Source: Sphingorhabdus_B arenilitoris (lineage in GTDB: Bacteria; Pseudomonadota; Alphaproteobacteria; Sphingomonadales; Sphingomonadaceae). From it: a stretch of DNA of 64,000 nucleotides. A model generated the notes under the pieces. The model ran no database searches. It worked only from the letters and a program-made list of their open reading frames with translations, and was not told the DNA's origin. The stretch spans positions 310,001 to 374,000 of the forward strand of contig NZ_JBHSDH010000013.1 of assembly GCF_042651485.1 (NCBI RefSeq). The letters are read 5' to 3'. How positions within the stretch are numbered: the first letter of the stretch is position 1; the number at the start of each line of letters is the position of its first letter. The translations under genes were made by a program, and so were the position numbers. Shown piece after piece: positions 51,730-60,088 of the stretch.

Positions 51730-52389
51730 TTAATTGAGCGTTTTCTTTTTCTTTGTGCTGATCGATTTCTGTGCATTGTTGCTATATTCTTCAAAATTCT
51801 TTTTGAAAACAATGCCCAATTCGTCAAGCGCGGCAACTGCATCTTCGCCTTCTTTTGGAGGAAACAGTTTCAGCCCGTTGCCGCCCCACGCCTTATATTC
51901 AAAGTCAATTTTCTGGTCATTTCCAAAGTCGCGAACCATGAATAATGTACGCAGCGAACGCCCGTAAATTGCCGCTTTTTGGTAGAAAACATCTGCAACG
52001 ATCAATTCCGAATAACAAGTGGCCTGTGAGTCCGAGCGGCGCGTTTTAATCTTATTCATTGTCTTGCGCTCTAGCGGCGTCTCATGCGTTACAAAAACCG
52101 TATCAGGCTTTAATTTCAAAAGTGTTTTCAGATCCAATGACTGCAGCGCATCAAGCTGTGTTGGGCTGTCTAGCGCGCTAGCCAGCGATGCCTTATTGCT
52201 CGCATCTTTACCAGCATGAAGCGCGGCATCCAACAAACCGCCGCCGAGCAGACCAGTGGTTACCGACGTCATCCGTTCTGCAGGCCAGATATGCAATTCG
52301 CATGGTGCTGCATCCTGGGCTGCTGCTGGCTGTGCAAATACCGCAGTGCCGATGGCCGCTAATGCCAGCATTTTATTCCTATTCTTCAT
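51730..52389 (-). CDS. Exported protein of unknown function, tandem paralog 1
   Basis: 219 residues. Signal peptide MKNRNKMLALAAIGTAVFAQPAAAQ. It shares with the upstream gene (52408-53088) CELHIWP near residue 30, CYSELIVADVFYQ near 122, LKLFPPKEGEDAVAALDELG and a Lys-rich end (STKKKKTLN). The two conserved cysteines (CEL, CYSE) may pair. Family not recognised. The gene is the second of two in tandem on the - strand. Confidence 0.82.
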   Translation of the reverse strand: MKNRNKMLALAAIGTAVFAQPAAAQDAAPCELHIWPAERMTSVTTGLLGGGLLDAALHAGKDASNKASLASALDSPTQLDALQSLDLKTLLKLKPDTVFVTHETPLERKTMNKIKTRRSDSQATCYSELIVADVFYQKAAIYGRSLRTLFMVRDFGNDQKIDFEYKAWGGNGLKLFPPKEGEDAVAALDELGIVFKKNFEEYSNNAQKSISTKKKKTLN

Positions 52390-52407
52390 AATAACTCCCC
52401 TACTGAT

Positions 52408-53088
52408 TTACTTTGACTTCTTTTTCTTTGGTGGCGGATTTAAAAAATTGGCAAACTGATCGATGTTTGCCGCAAAAGCATTTCGTATCTCTTGCAGAGC
52501 GGTATCATTTCCCTCTACCGTTTTCGGCGGAAAAGATTTCAGTTTAATCTTGGTCCATGTCCCGAAAGTTCGTGTTGGATTATCGCCTTGGGAAAATTGC
52601 TTGTAACGAAATAATGTTTTTAGATATGAACCATTTATAATATCTTCTTGATAAAACACATCATCAGCTATCAGTTCCGCGTAGCAGCTGGTTCGCGAAG
52701 TGATCATGCTACCCGGTGTATTTTTTATTTTGACGCTATCCAAAGCTTCATCATGCACTATCAGTTTATAATCCGGTAATTTCAGCATCTGAGGCAAAGC
52801 CGCGTTGGACAAGACGGCGACCTGCGTATCTGTGCTGACCGGGTCTGCAGGCAGTTCCTTATAACCGTCACGCCCTTTGACTGCTCCGTCTACTATTCCG
52901 CCATGGAACCAGCCATGATAAACCGACCGAAGTCCGTTACTCGGCCAAACATGTAATTCGCATTGGTCGATTGGAACTGTATCCGGATTTGCAGAGTCCT
53001 GGGTATCTTGCGCCCACATTGCTTGGGAGGGAAATATGGCCAAAACCATGAATATGGTCGCCGCATACGGTTTTGCTCTAGCAATCAT
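52408..53088 (-). CDS. Exported protein of unknown function, tandem paralog 2
   Basis: About 226 residues. Signal peptide to about residue 27 (FMVLAIFPSQAMWAQ). Conserved with its neighbour: CELHVWPSNGLRSVYHGWFHGGIVDGA, SCYAELIADDVFYQEDI, KLKSFPPKTVEGNDTALQEI and the Lys-rich end PPPKKKKSK. GGGGG lies 4 bases before the ATG at 53088 (GTG at 53091 is the alternative). Function unknown; periplasmic. Confidence 0.82.
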   Translation of the reverse strand: MIARAKPYAATIFMVLAIFPSQAMWAQDTQDSANPDTVPIDQCELHVWPSNGLRSVYHGWFHGGIVDGAVKGRDGYKELPADPVSTDTQVAVLSNAALPQMLKLPDYKLIVHDEALDSVKIKNTPGSMITSRTSCYAELIADDVFYQEDIINGSYLKTLFRYKQFSQGDNPTRTFGTWTKIKLKSFPPKTVEGNDTALQEIRNAFAANIDQFANFLNPPPKKKKSK

Positions 53089-53188
53089 CACGCCCCCTTA
53101 TTTTCATACTTATGTTAAAACAGCCCCAGTATGATTGATGAGAGATTTAGCGGTGACATTTACGATAAACAATATAGATTCTGATCCG

Positions 53189-53212
53189 AAGGTGATAAAA
53201 ATACATCACCTT
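53189..53212. promoter_or_regulatory. 8-bp inverted repeat in divergent gap
   Basis: AAGGTGAT (53189-53196) and ATCACCTT (53205-53212) form a perfect dyad with an 8-base spacer, between the leftward paralog pair and the rightward exported operon. It could be an operator shared by both, or a hairpin in the rightward leader. Confidence 0.45.
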
Positions 53213-53226
53213 AATTTCATCGTAGG

Positions 53227-54042
53227 ATGAGGGACGCGAAGTTGGTCGAGAATTTCAATAATGCAAGCAAATTCCGGATGTTTGTTGCATCAATTCTGGT
53301 TTTGCTTGTCTGTGTAACGGCCCCCGCCAACGCCCAATTATTCGGAACAGAGGGAAGCGCGGTTAAAGAGGGTTTTACCCTGCCAGCGGATAAGGCGGTT
53401 AAGATATTGGTGTTTCGCCCCGATGTGCAGGTTGCTGAGCAGACCACTGGCGGGCTCGATCAACCCAATGCCGATTGGACGCAGCAGGCAAAGTCTTTGC
53501 TGAACGACGCATTGGTCGCGGCGCAGGCGCGGGGCGGGAATGATGTGATCTTCATGCCCGCTTTGCAAGGTGAGCAGGCGAGGTTGATGGCCGATCATCA
53601 GGCATTGTTTCGGGTGATCGCCGATGCCGCCATCACTCATAAGCTGTTCCCCGGCGATGAACTGCCGTCCAAAAAAGGGAAGTTTGATTGGACGCTGGGC
53701 CCGACCGTGCAGGAGCTGTCCACTATCGGCGGCGGCGCGGATTATGGTTTGTTTTTATATAGCTATGACAGCTATGGTTCTTCGGGACGAAAAGCGGCAC
53801 AGATTGTCGGTCTGATTTTGGCGGCCGACCTTATCCCTGCGGGGGTGCATATTGGTTATGCGGCGCTCGTGGATCTGAAAAATGGCGATCTCGTTTGGAT
53901 TAACGCCGATATATCCATGGGCGGCGATGTGCGGACGCAGGAAGGGGCGGAAAAGCGGGTGATGCAATTATTGGAAGATTTCCCTGTCCGGTCGCCTGTG
54001 CAATCGCGCCGGGGCGATGTCACCGTCGGCGGCGCGCCATGA
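53227..54042 (+). CDS. Exported protein of unknown function (operon with M48 peptidase)
   Basis: 271 residues from ATG 53227. An alternative start at 53278 gives a shorter signal peptide (MFVASILVLLVCVTAPANA) and is quite possible. The mature protein has KAVKILVFRPDVQVAEQTTGG near the start and a hydrophobic GLILAADLIPAGVHIGYAALVDL stretch near the end. I do not recognise the family. It overlaps the peptidase gene by 4 bases. Confidence 0.8.
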   Translation: MRDAKLVENFNNASKFRMFVASILVLLVCVTAPANAQLFGTEGSAVKEGFTLPADKAVKILVFRPDVQVAEQTTGGLDQPNADWTQQAKSLLNDALVAAQARGGNDVIFMPALQGEQARLMADHQALFRVIADAAITHKLFPGDELPSKKGKFDWTLGPTVQELSTIGGGADYGLFLYSYDSYGSSGRKAAQIVGLILAADLIPAGVHIGYAALVDLKNGDLVWINADISMGGDVRTQEGAEKRVMQLLEDFPVRSPVQSRRGDVTVGGAP

Positions 54043-55229
54043 ACCTGACGGGATCATTCTCGCTGATTGCAGCGCTTTCCCTGTCCATATTTGGGCATCC
54101 CGTCCCGGCATATGCGCAGGCCGATGGAGGAACGGGTGCAGCGTTAAGCCCTGCGGCATTTGATTACCAACCACAAGATGATGACGAACGCGGCCTGTGG
54201 ATGCAGATGGATGAGCTAGAGCGAGAGGTGAAAAATTCACAGTCGCTGATTAAAGATCCCGAGTTAAACGCTTATATCCGCAAAATATTATGCTCGGCGG
54301 TGGGCGAGTCATGCGGCCGGGTGCGGATTTACATTATGCGCACCCCCTATTTTAACGCGAGCATGGCGCCGAATGGAATGATGATCGTCTGGTCAGGCCT
54401 GTTATTGAGGACCAAAAATGAAGCGGAGCTGGCATCCGTGCTGGGTCACGAGTTTAGCCATTTTGACAGGCTTCATTCGCTCCAATCCTTCCGCAATATC
54501 AGGCAGAAAACGGACGCTATGGCGTGGATGTCGTTCGTTCCCTATGTCGGCTTCATCGGCCAGATTGGGGCCATCCGGTCGATTTTTTCATTCAGCCGGG
54601 ATATGGAGAGGCAGGCCGATCTGGTATCGCTCGATTATCTGGCCGATGCCGGATATGATCCGCGTGCCGCGTCAGATATCTGGCGCCGATTGCGCGCTGA
54701 AATGGACGCAACCGCTGAAGAACGAAAACGCAAAAGCCAAAAAGACAATAATGGCGGCTTTTTTGCGTCGCACCCCAATAGCGGTGAGCGGATGGAGTAT
54801 CTGGAGCAGGCGGCGGCACAAAAGCCCCCGAAAAATTATGTCCGCAACGAAGCGGAATATCGAGCGGCATTGGCGCGGTGGTGGCCGCTGCTGATTGATG
54901 ATCAGATTAAATTGAATGATTTCGGCGCGACAGAATTTCTGCTGAGGCAATTGGGAGAAAGCGGATGGACGCCGCAACTGTTATATGCGCGCGCCGAATT
55001 ATACCGGGCCAGAGGCAAGGAGGGCGATTTTACGCAGGCAGCAGCTTTTTACCGGCAGTCGCTGGCTGCTGACGCTGAATTGGCAGAAAGCTGGCGCGGG
55101 TTGGGGCTGGCGTTGATCCGGTCGGGTGCGCCGGAAGAGGGCAAAACCGCATTGCACCGGTATCTGCGGGCAAATCCCGATGCGTTTGATCGAGGGATTA
55201 TCGAGATGATGGCAGGGGCGGGTAAATGA
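54039..55229 (+). CDS. M48-family metallopeptidase with TPR region, exported
   Basis: 396 residues. Signal peptide about 1-30. The zinc motif is VLGHEFSHFDRLHS (HExxH with H...H) near residue 140, and the third ligand is likely in DMERQADLVSLDYLADAGYDPRAA. HPNSGERMEYL is typical of the BepA/LoiP group. The C-terminal third has TPR-like helices. BepA-type enzymes process outer-membrane proteins. ATGA overlaps join it to both neighbours. Confidence 0.92.
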   Translation: MNLTGSFSLIAALSLSIFGHPVPAYAQADGGTGAALSPAAFDYQPQDDDERGLWMQMDELEREVKNSQSLIKDPELNAYIRKILCSAVGESCGRVRIYIMRTPYFNASMAPNGMMIVWSGLLLRTKNEAELASVLGHEFSHFDRLHSLQSFRNIRQKTDAMAWMSFVPYVGFIGQIGAIRSIFSFSRDMERQADLVSLDYLADAGYDPRAASDIWRRLRAEMDATAEERKRKSQKDNNGGFFASHPNSGERMEYLEQAAAQKPPKNYVRNEAEYRAALARWWPLLIDDQIKLNDFGATEFLLRQLGESGWTPQLLYARAELYRARGKEGDFTQAAAFYRQSLAADAELAESWRGLGLALIRSGAPEEGKTALHRYLRANPDAFDRGIIEMMAGAGK

Positions 55230-55834
55230 GGAAAGTACCCCGATTGGCCGCTTTGCTATTGCTTTCCTTTGCCATGACCGCCCCTGCCCAGGCAGGCTGG
55301 AGCCTGCGCGAAAATGGGGAAACTGCGACAGTCACAAAAGCGAAAATGACGGTAATCGCTGCGGGCGATTGGAACCGTTGGTCGTCGCGTCCATCAAATC
55401 GCGGCGAGATTTGGACGAGCGACGGGTTGCTGCTCAATGAATTGAGTTTCTTTGCGGAAATAGCGGGCGGTGAAACGCTGTACCGTGAATATGACAAACG
55501 GAATAACCCGCTACCAAAATTCAGCGCCAATATGCTGCCCACAGATATTGTTGAGTTATTTGAAGCGTCATCGCGGATCATTTTGCAAACGTCTGTGTTT
55601 GAGATGCTTGATATACAGCCTGCCAAATTCGCCGGACATGATGGCGTCCGTTTTGCATATAAATATTCTGCGGGCGATGATCAGCTGGTTCGGCGGGGCG
55701 AGGGTGTCGGGGCGATCATTGAAGGGCGGCTATATCTCGCAAATTATGTCGCGCCCGAAATCTATTATTTTGACAAGGATTTGCAGAATTTCCGTGATAT
55801 GGCCGCGTCAATCAAGCTCGCAAAAGACAAATAA
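55226..55834 (+). CDS. Exported protein of unknown function (end of M48 operon)
   Basis: 202 residues. Signal peptide MRKVPRLAALLLLSFAMTAPAQAG. The mature part starts WSLRENGETATVTKAKMTVIAAGDWNRW, with VRFAYKYSAGDDQLVRRGEGVG later. I do not recognise the family. It overlaps the peptidase gene by 4 bases, so all three may work together in the envelope. Confidence 0.8.
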   Translation: MRKVPRLAALLLLSFAMTAPAQAGWSLRENGETATVTKAKMTVIAAGDWNRWSSRPSNRGEIWTSDGLLLNELSFFAEIAGGETLYREYDKRNNPLPKFSANMLPTDIVELFEASSRIILQTSVFEMLDIQPAKFAGHDGVRFAYKYSAGDDQLVRRGEGVGAIIEGRLYLANYVAPEIYYFDKDLQNFRDMAASIKLAKDK

Positions 55835-55927
55835 ATCCGTTAGCGTGTTTTTCGGCCTCTTGGGCACTTGCTCTCTTGCATCTTTGCCGTTAAGGCCGCG
55901 CGACCGGCTTTCAGGCAACTGGTCGGC

Positions 55928-56012
55928 GCGGGTGTGGCGGAATTGGTAGACGCACCAGATTTAGGTTCTGGCATCGAGAGATGTGGGGGTTCGAGTCCCT
56001 TCACCCGCACCA
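55928..56012 (+). tRNA. tRNA-Leu (anticodon UAG)
   Basis: The acceptor stem GCGGGTG (55928-55934) pairs with CACCCGC (56002-56008), followed by A and an encoded CCA. The anticodon stem CCAGA/TCTGG encloses TTTAGGT, giving anticodon UAG. The long variable arm (CATC-GAGA-GATG) is right for a class II tRNA. GGTTCGAGTCC is the T arm and loop. Confidence 0.95.
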
Positions 56013-56090
56013 AATACGCCCTATGGGATAGGCCGATAGAAATTCAAATATGCGCGGCAACGCGCAGCCGTCAGGATTAGAGAAGCAGTT

Positions 56091-57626
56091 ATGCAAACGC
56101 AAGAAACGACAAATGAAGGCCTCAAGCGGGCTTATAAAATGACCATTACCGCCGCTGAGGTGGAAGCGCGCGTTGACGCCGAGGTAAAAAAAATCGCGCC
56201 GCAAATGCGGATGCCCGGTTTCCGCCCCGGCAAGGTTCCAGCGAATCTGGTGAAAAAAAAGTACAAGGACAGCTTGATGCAGGAGGCGCTGAACAGCTCC
56301 ATTCAGGACGGTGTGCAAAAGACACTGACCGATAATAAGCTGCGCCCCGCGACGCAGCCACATCTGCATCTGGATAGCGATTACGAGCCGGGCAAAGATG
56401 TTGTGGTGGATTTCCACTTTGAAGTGCTGCCCGACATTACTCTTCCAGCGATAGACGGATTGAAGCTGGAGCGTTTGCAGGTTGAGCCCACCGACGCAGA
56501 AGTTAACGAATCGATTGAGCGTCTGGCCAAAGGGCAAAAGCGTTTTGAAACAGCGGCCAAATCCTACAAGGCGGCTGAGGGCGATCAAATCATCATCGAT
56601 TTTGAAGGCAAGGTCGATGGCGTTCCATTTGACGGCGGCAAAGGCGAAGGCATGGCCGTGGAAATTGGTTCCGGCCAATTGATCCCAGGCTTCGAAGATC
56701 AGCTGATCGGATTGAAGGCCAATGACGAAAAAGTCATCAACGTCACCTTCCCGGAAGACTATAATGCCGAAAACCTGAAAGGTAAGGCGGCGACTTTCGA
56801 TATTGTTGTTGGTGAGGTCAAAAAGCCTGCTGAAACCAAAATTGACGATGACATGGCAAAAGGTTTTGGTCTTGAAGGGTTGGACCAGCTGCGTGAATTG
56901 ATGAAGGGGCAGGTTGAGCAGGAATTAAACGGCCTGACCCGGACTTATATGAAGCGCCAATTGCTCGACATTTTGGCTGCTGACCATGATTTTGAAGTGC
57001 CGCCATCGATGGTGGAAGCTGAATTCAGCCAAATTTGGCAGCAATTGCAACAGGAAGCGGCCCGCGAAGAAGATCCCGAAGCAGCCAAGGCAGAAATGGA
57101 AGCCGAAAAGGACGATTATCGCGATATCGCTGCACGGCGTGTCCGTTTGGGCTTGTTGCTGTCTGAAATTGGTCAGGCCAACGGCGTTGAGGTGAACCAG
57201 CAGGAAATGAATATGCTGGTTCAACAAGCGGCACAGCAATATCCGCACGATCAGCATGAAGCGTTTGTCCGCTATTTACAGGAAAACCCGATGGCAGCCG
57301 CGCAGCTTCGCGCGCCCTTGTTTGAAGATAAAGTCGTCGACTTCCTCTTCGAAAAAGCCGAGGTAACCGACAAAACTGTAACCCGCGAAGAGCTGGAAGC
57401 AGCGATAGAGGCGGAGCCAGAGGCAAAGGCCGCTCCGAAAAAGGCAGCAGCGAAGAAAGCACCTGCGAAGAAAACAACTGCTAAAAAGGCAGATGCGGAT
57501 AAACCGGCTGAAAAGAAACCAGCAGCGAAAAAAGTACCTGCCAAAAAGTCTGACGAGGATAAGCCGGCGGCGAAGAAAACCGCAGCAAAGAAGCCAGCGG
57601 CAAAAAAGCCAGCGGCGAAAAAATAA
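56091..57626 (+). CDS. tig: Trigger factor with Lys/Ala-rich C-terminal tail
   Basis: 511 residues, about 65 more than usual. The ribosome-binding signature is MPGFRPGKVPANLVKKKY (about 40-57), the FKBP-type prolyl isomerase domain covers about 150-245 (GDQIIIDFEGKVDGVPFDGGKGEG), and the helical chaperone domain runs to about 430. Residues 447-511 repeat units such as PAAKK and APAKK, as in histone H1-like tails. It folds nascent chains at the ribosome exit. clpP and clpX follow. Confidence 0.95.
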   Translation: MQTQETTNEGLKRAYKMTITAAEVEARVDAEVKKIAPQMRMPGFRPGKVPANLVKKKYKDSLMQEALNSSIQDGVQKTLTDNKLRPATQPHLHLDSDYEPGKDVVVDFHFEVLPDITLPAIDGLKLERLQVEPTDAEVNESIERLAKGQKRFETAAKSYKAAEGDQIIIDFEGKVDGVPFDGGKGEGMAVEIGSGQLIPGFEDQLIGLKANDEKVINVTFPEDYNAENLKGKAATFDIVVGEVKKPAETKIDDDMAKGFGLEGLDQLRELMKGQVEQELNGLTRTYMKRQLLDILAADHDFEVPPSMVEAEFSQIWQQLQQEAAREEDPEAAKAEMEAEKDDYRDIAARRVRLGLLLSEIGQANGVEVNQQEMNMLVQQAAQQYPHDQHEAFVRYLQENPMAAAQLRAPLFEDKVVDFLFEKAEVTDKTVTREELEAAIEAEPEAKAAPKKAAAKKAPAKKTTAKKADADKPAEKKPAAKKVPAKKSDEDKPAAKKTAAKKPAAKKPAAKK

Positions 57627-57633
57627 GGAAAAT

Positions 57634-57664
57634 GGGCCCGCGCGAAATGCCGGGCCTTTTTTTT
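57634..57664 (+). terminator. Terminator after tig
   Basis: GGCCCG (57635-57640) pairs with CGGGCC (57651-57656), followed by eight T. It separates tig from clpP. Confidence 0.82.
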
Positions 57665-57696
57665 GAGGCGTGCTTAACGTTAAATTTGTTTTTCGC

Positions 57697-57723
57697 CTTG
57701 AAACAGATGGCGTTCCCCCCGAT
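57697..57723 (+). promoter_or_regulatory. clpP: Probable RpoH (heat-shock) promoter of clpP
   Basis: CTTGAAA (57697-57703), 13 bases, then CCCCGATGT (57717-57725). This fits the sigma-32 pattern CTTGAAA-N11-16-CCCCATnT except for an extra G, and lies about 38 bases before the clpP ATG. The sigma factor gene rpoH itself is at the right edge of the window. Confidence 0.6.
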
Positions 57724-57760
57724 GTAGGGACGAGAGAAATAAATTAGCGAAAGTCATATC

Positions 57761-58396
57761 ATGATCAACGAAATGCCCATCCCCGAATCCTTAATCCCGG
57801 TTGTTATCGAACAGTCGAACCGGGGTGAACGGAGTTGGGACATTTTTTCTCGTCTTTTGCGGGAACGGATCATTTTTGTAACCGGTCAAGTCGAAGATAA
57901 TATGGCTTCGATCATCACCGCCCAGTTGCTATTTTTAGAATCGGATAATCCCAAAAAAGACATCTGGATGTATATTAACTCTCCGGGCGGAGTCGTCACC
58001 GCTGGCATGGCCATCCATGATACCATGCAATATATCCGCCCGCGCGTTGGCACAGTGTGCATCGGTCAAGCGGCGTCAATGGGCAGTTTCCTACTGGCCT
58101 CGGGGGAGCCAGGCATGCGCGTGGCCCTTACCAACAGCCGGATCATGGTTCATCAACCATCGGGCGGAGCACGCGGCATGGCATCCGATATTGAAATCCA
58201 AGCCAAAGAGATATTGCGCATCCGCAAAAGGCTGAACGACCTGTATGTGAAATATACAGGTAAGCCTTTGAAAGAAATTGAGAAGGCAATGGACCGCGAC
58301 ACATTTTTGGAAGCAGATGAAGCCAAAGCCTTTGGTTTGGTTGATGAGGTATTCGACAAAAGACCAGTGACAGCCGAAAGCGAAGACGGCAAATAA
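57761..58396 (+). CDS. clpP: ATP-dependent Clp protease proteolytic subunit
   Basis: 211 residues. The catalytic Ser106 is in GQAASMGSFLLASG, His131 in MVHQPSGGARG, and an Asp near 180. INSPGGVVTAGMAIHDTMQYI marks the strand before the active site. It degrades proteins delivered by ClpX, whose gene follows 148 bases later. A heat-shock-type promoter precedes it. Confidence 0.97.
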   Translation: MINEMPIPESLIPVVIEQSNRGERSWDIFSRLLRERIIFVTGQVEDNMASIITAQLLFLESDNPKKDIWMYINSPGGVVTAGMAIHDTMQYIRPRVGTVCIGQAASMGSFLLASGEPGMRVALTNSRIMVHQPSGGARGMASDIEIQAKEILRIRKRLNDLYVKYTGKPLKEIEKAMDRDTFLEADEAKAFGLVDEVFDKRPVTAESEDGK

Positions 58397-58544
58397 ATCA
58401 TCAGGCTGAACATATTAGGAAATAATCCACCTTGTTTGCTAAACTGAGACAAGGGGTTTTCCGCTATTGCCAAATTTATATGCGGCGATAAGATTGTGAC
58501 AGTAATAATTTGCACGGCTCTGATTGCGGCCAATAGGATAATTT

Positions 58545-59816
58545 ATGACGAAGTTAAGCGGAACCGATACTAAGAGCACATTATACTGCTCCTTTTGCGG
58601 GAAATCGCAGCATGAGGTTCGAAAGCTTATCGCAGGGCCGACGGTATTCATTTGTGATGAATGCGTGGAACTGTGCAACGATATTATCCGCGAAGAAACC
58701 AAAGGCAATCTGACTGGCCGCAAAGAGGGCGAGGTTCCTAGTCCACAAGAAATTAACGATGTCCTGAACGATTATGTCATCGGACAAGCGCGCGCCAAAC
58801 GGGTTTTGTCGGTGGCGGTTCATAACCATTATAAACGGCTCAATCATGCCGCCAAAAATAATGATGTCGATCTTGCCAAATCCAACATCCTGATTTTGGG
58901 GCCAACCGGTTGCGGTAAGACGTTGTTGGCGCAAACGCTTGCGAAGACATTTGATGTGCCCTTCACAATGGCTGATGCCACCACATTAACCGAGGCGGGC
59001 TATGTCGGGGAGGATGTAGAAAATATCATCCTAAAATTGCTGCAGGCGAGCGATTATAATGTCGAAAAAGCGCAGCGCGGCATTGTCTATATTGATGAAA
59101 TTGACAAGATCAGCCGTAAGGCGGAAAATCCGTCCATCACCCGCGATGTCAGCGGGGAGGGCGTGCAACAGGCTTTGTTGAAGCTGATGGAAGGAACAAC
59201 CGCATCCGTCCCGCCACAGGGTGGGCGCAAGCACCCGCAACAGGAATTTTTGCAGGTCGACACGACAAACATCCTCTTCATTTGCGGCGGTGCATTTGCG
59301 GGCCTCGAAAAAATTATCTCTAACAGGCTCGAAGGCAAGTCAATCGGATTTGGCGCTCATGTCGCTGACCCTGAAGAGCGCCGCGCGGGCGAAGTGTTGA
59401 AACAGCTTGAGCCTGAAGATTTGCTGAAATTCGGGCTTATCCCAGAATTTGTTGGCCGGTTGCCGGTGACGGCGACGCTGGAAGATCTCGACATTTCCGC
59501 GCTCGTGAAAATCTTGCGCGAACCCAAAAATGCGCTGGTGAAACAGTATACCAAATTGTTCGACATGGAGGACACGCTGCTGACCTTCACCGACGATGCG
59601 TTGGAGGCTGTTGCAAAGAAAGCCATTGAACGCAAAACCGGTGCACGCGGGCTGCGGTCTATATTGGAGGGCATCTTGCTTGATACCATGTTCGACCTGC
59701 CAACGATGGACGGTGTGTCGGAGATTGTGGTCGATAAAGATGTGGTCGAAGGACGCAAAGAGCCCGTTAAGGTTTTCGCTGAAACCGATAAAGCAAAAAA
59801 AGAAGACGCTGCCTGA
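58545..59816 (+). CDS. clpX: ATP-dependent Clp protease ATP-binding subunit ClpX
   Basis: 423 residues. The N-terminal zinc finger has Cys15, Cys18, Cys37 and Cys40. Walker A is LGPTGCGKTLLAQTLA (from about 119), Walker B is IVYIDEIDKISRK, and the pore loop is in the GYVGEDVEN region. RGLRSILEGILLDTMFDLP is the sensor 2 area. It unfolds tagged proteins for ClpP. AGGA lies 7 bases before the ATG. Confidence 0.98.
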   Translation: MTKLSGTDTKSTLYCSFCGKSQHEVRKLIAGPTVFICDECVELCNDIIREETKGNLTGRKEGEVPSPQEINDVLNDYVIGQARAKRVLSVAVHNHYKRLNHAAKNNDVDLAKSNILILGPTGCGKTLLAQTLAKTFDVPFTMADATTLTEAGYVGEDVENIILKLLQASDYNVEKAQRGIVYIDEIDKISRKAENPSITRDVSGEGVQQALLKLMEGTTASVPPQGGRKHPQQEFLQVDTTNILFICGGAFAGLEKIISNRLEGKSIGFGAHVADPEERRAGEVLKQLEPEDLLKFGLIPEFVGRLPVTATLEDLDISALVKILREPKNALVKQYTKLFDMEDTLLTFTDDALEAVAKKAIERKTGARGLRSILEGILLDTMFDLPTMDGVSEIVVDKDVVEGRKEPVKVFAETDKAKKEDAA

Positions 59817-59823
59817 CTGTCTT

Positions 59824-59859
59824 AGGGTTCGGACCCTGATATGTTGCATCGCAGCAACA
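59824..59859 (+). terminator. Two small hairpins after clpX
   Basis: AGGGT-TCGG-ACCCT (59824-59837) and TGTTGC-N6-GCAACA (59842-59859). There is no T-run; they may be weak terminators or 3' stabilisers. Confidence 0.35.
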
Positions 59860-60000
59860 GATGTAAATCAAAAGATAGATCTTGTAACTACCTCATTTTG
59901 TTTTTCCGGTTCGTTTCCAGCCTGTTAGTAATCGCTTGTAATAAAAGTGCCATGAAGCGTAACATTATGTCATGTAATTGACAAAATCCATCCCCAAAGC

Positions 60001-60070
60001 GTTTCAGCAAGGGTCGATACAAGAGATCGATTCTGCAGGAGATCGGCCCAGCCGATCCAAAAACTGAAAC
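60001..60070 (+). ncRNA. Candidate structured leader (three-way junction) of the TonB receptor gene
   Basis: Read as RNA, GUUUCAG (60001-60007) pairs with CUGAAAC (60064-60070) and closes a loop holding two hairpins: UCGAU/AUCGA (60014-60018 with 60026-60030) and GAUCGGC/GCCGAUC (60041-60047 with 60051-60057, loop CCA). It ends 8 bases before the ribosome binding site GGGGAAG. No known riboswitch motif was recognised; whether it forms is untested. Confidence 0.4.
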
Positions 60071-60088
60071 AGACAATGGGGAAGTTTA

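Noticed and set aside
58510..58539. TTGCAC-N18-TAGGAT before clpX as a promoter
   Set aside because: The putative -10 coincides with the ribosome binding site AGGA, which explains it better.
59978..60006. TTGACA upstream of the TonB receptor as a promoter
   Set aside because: The -35 match is perfect, but no -10-like sequence lies 16-18 bases downstream. TTGTAA at 59936-59941 with TAACAT is no more than a weak alternative.
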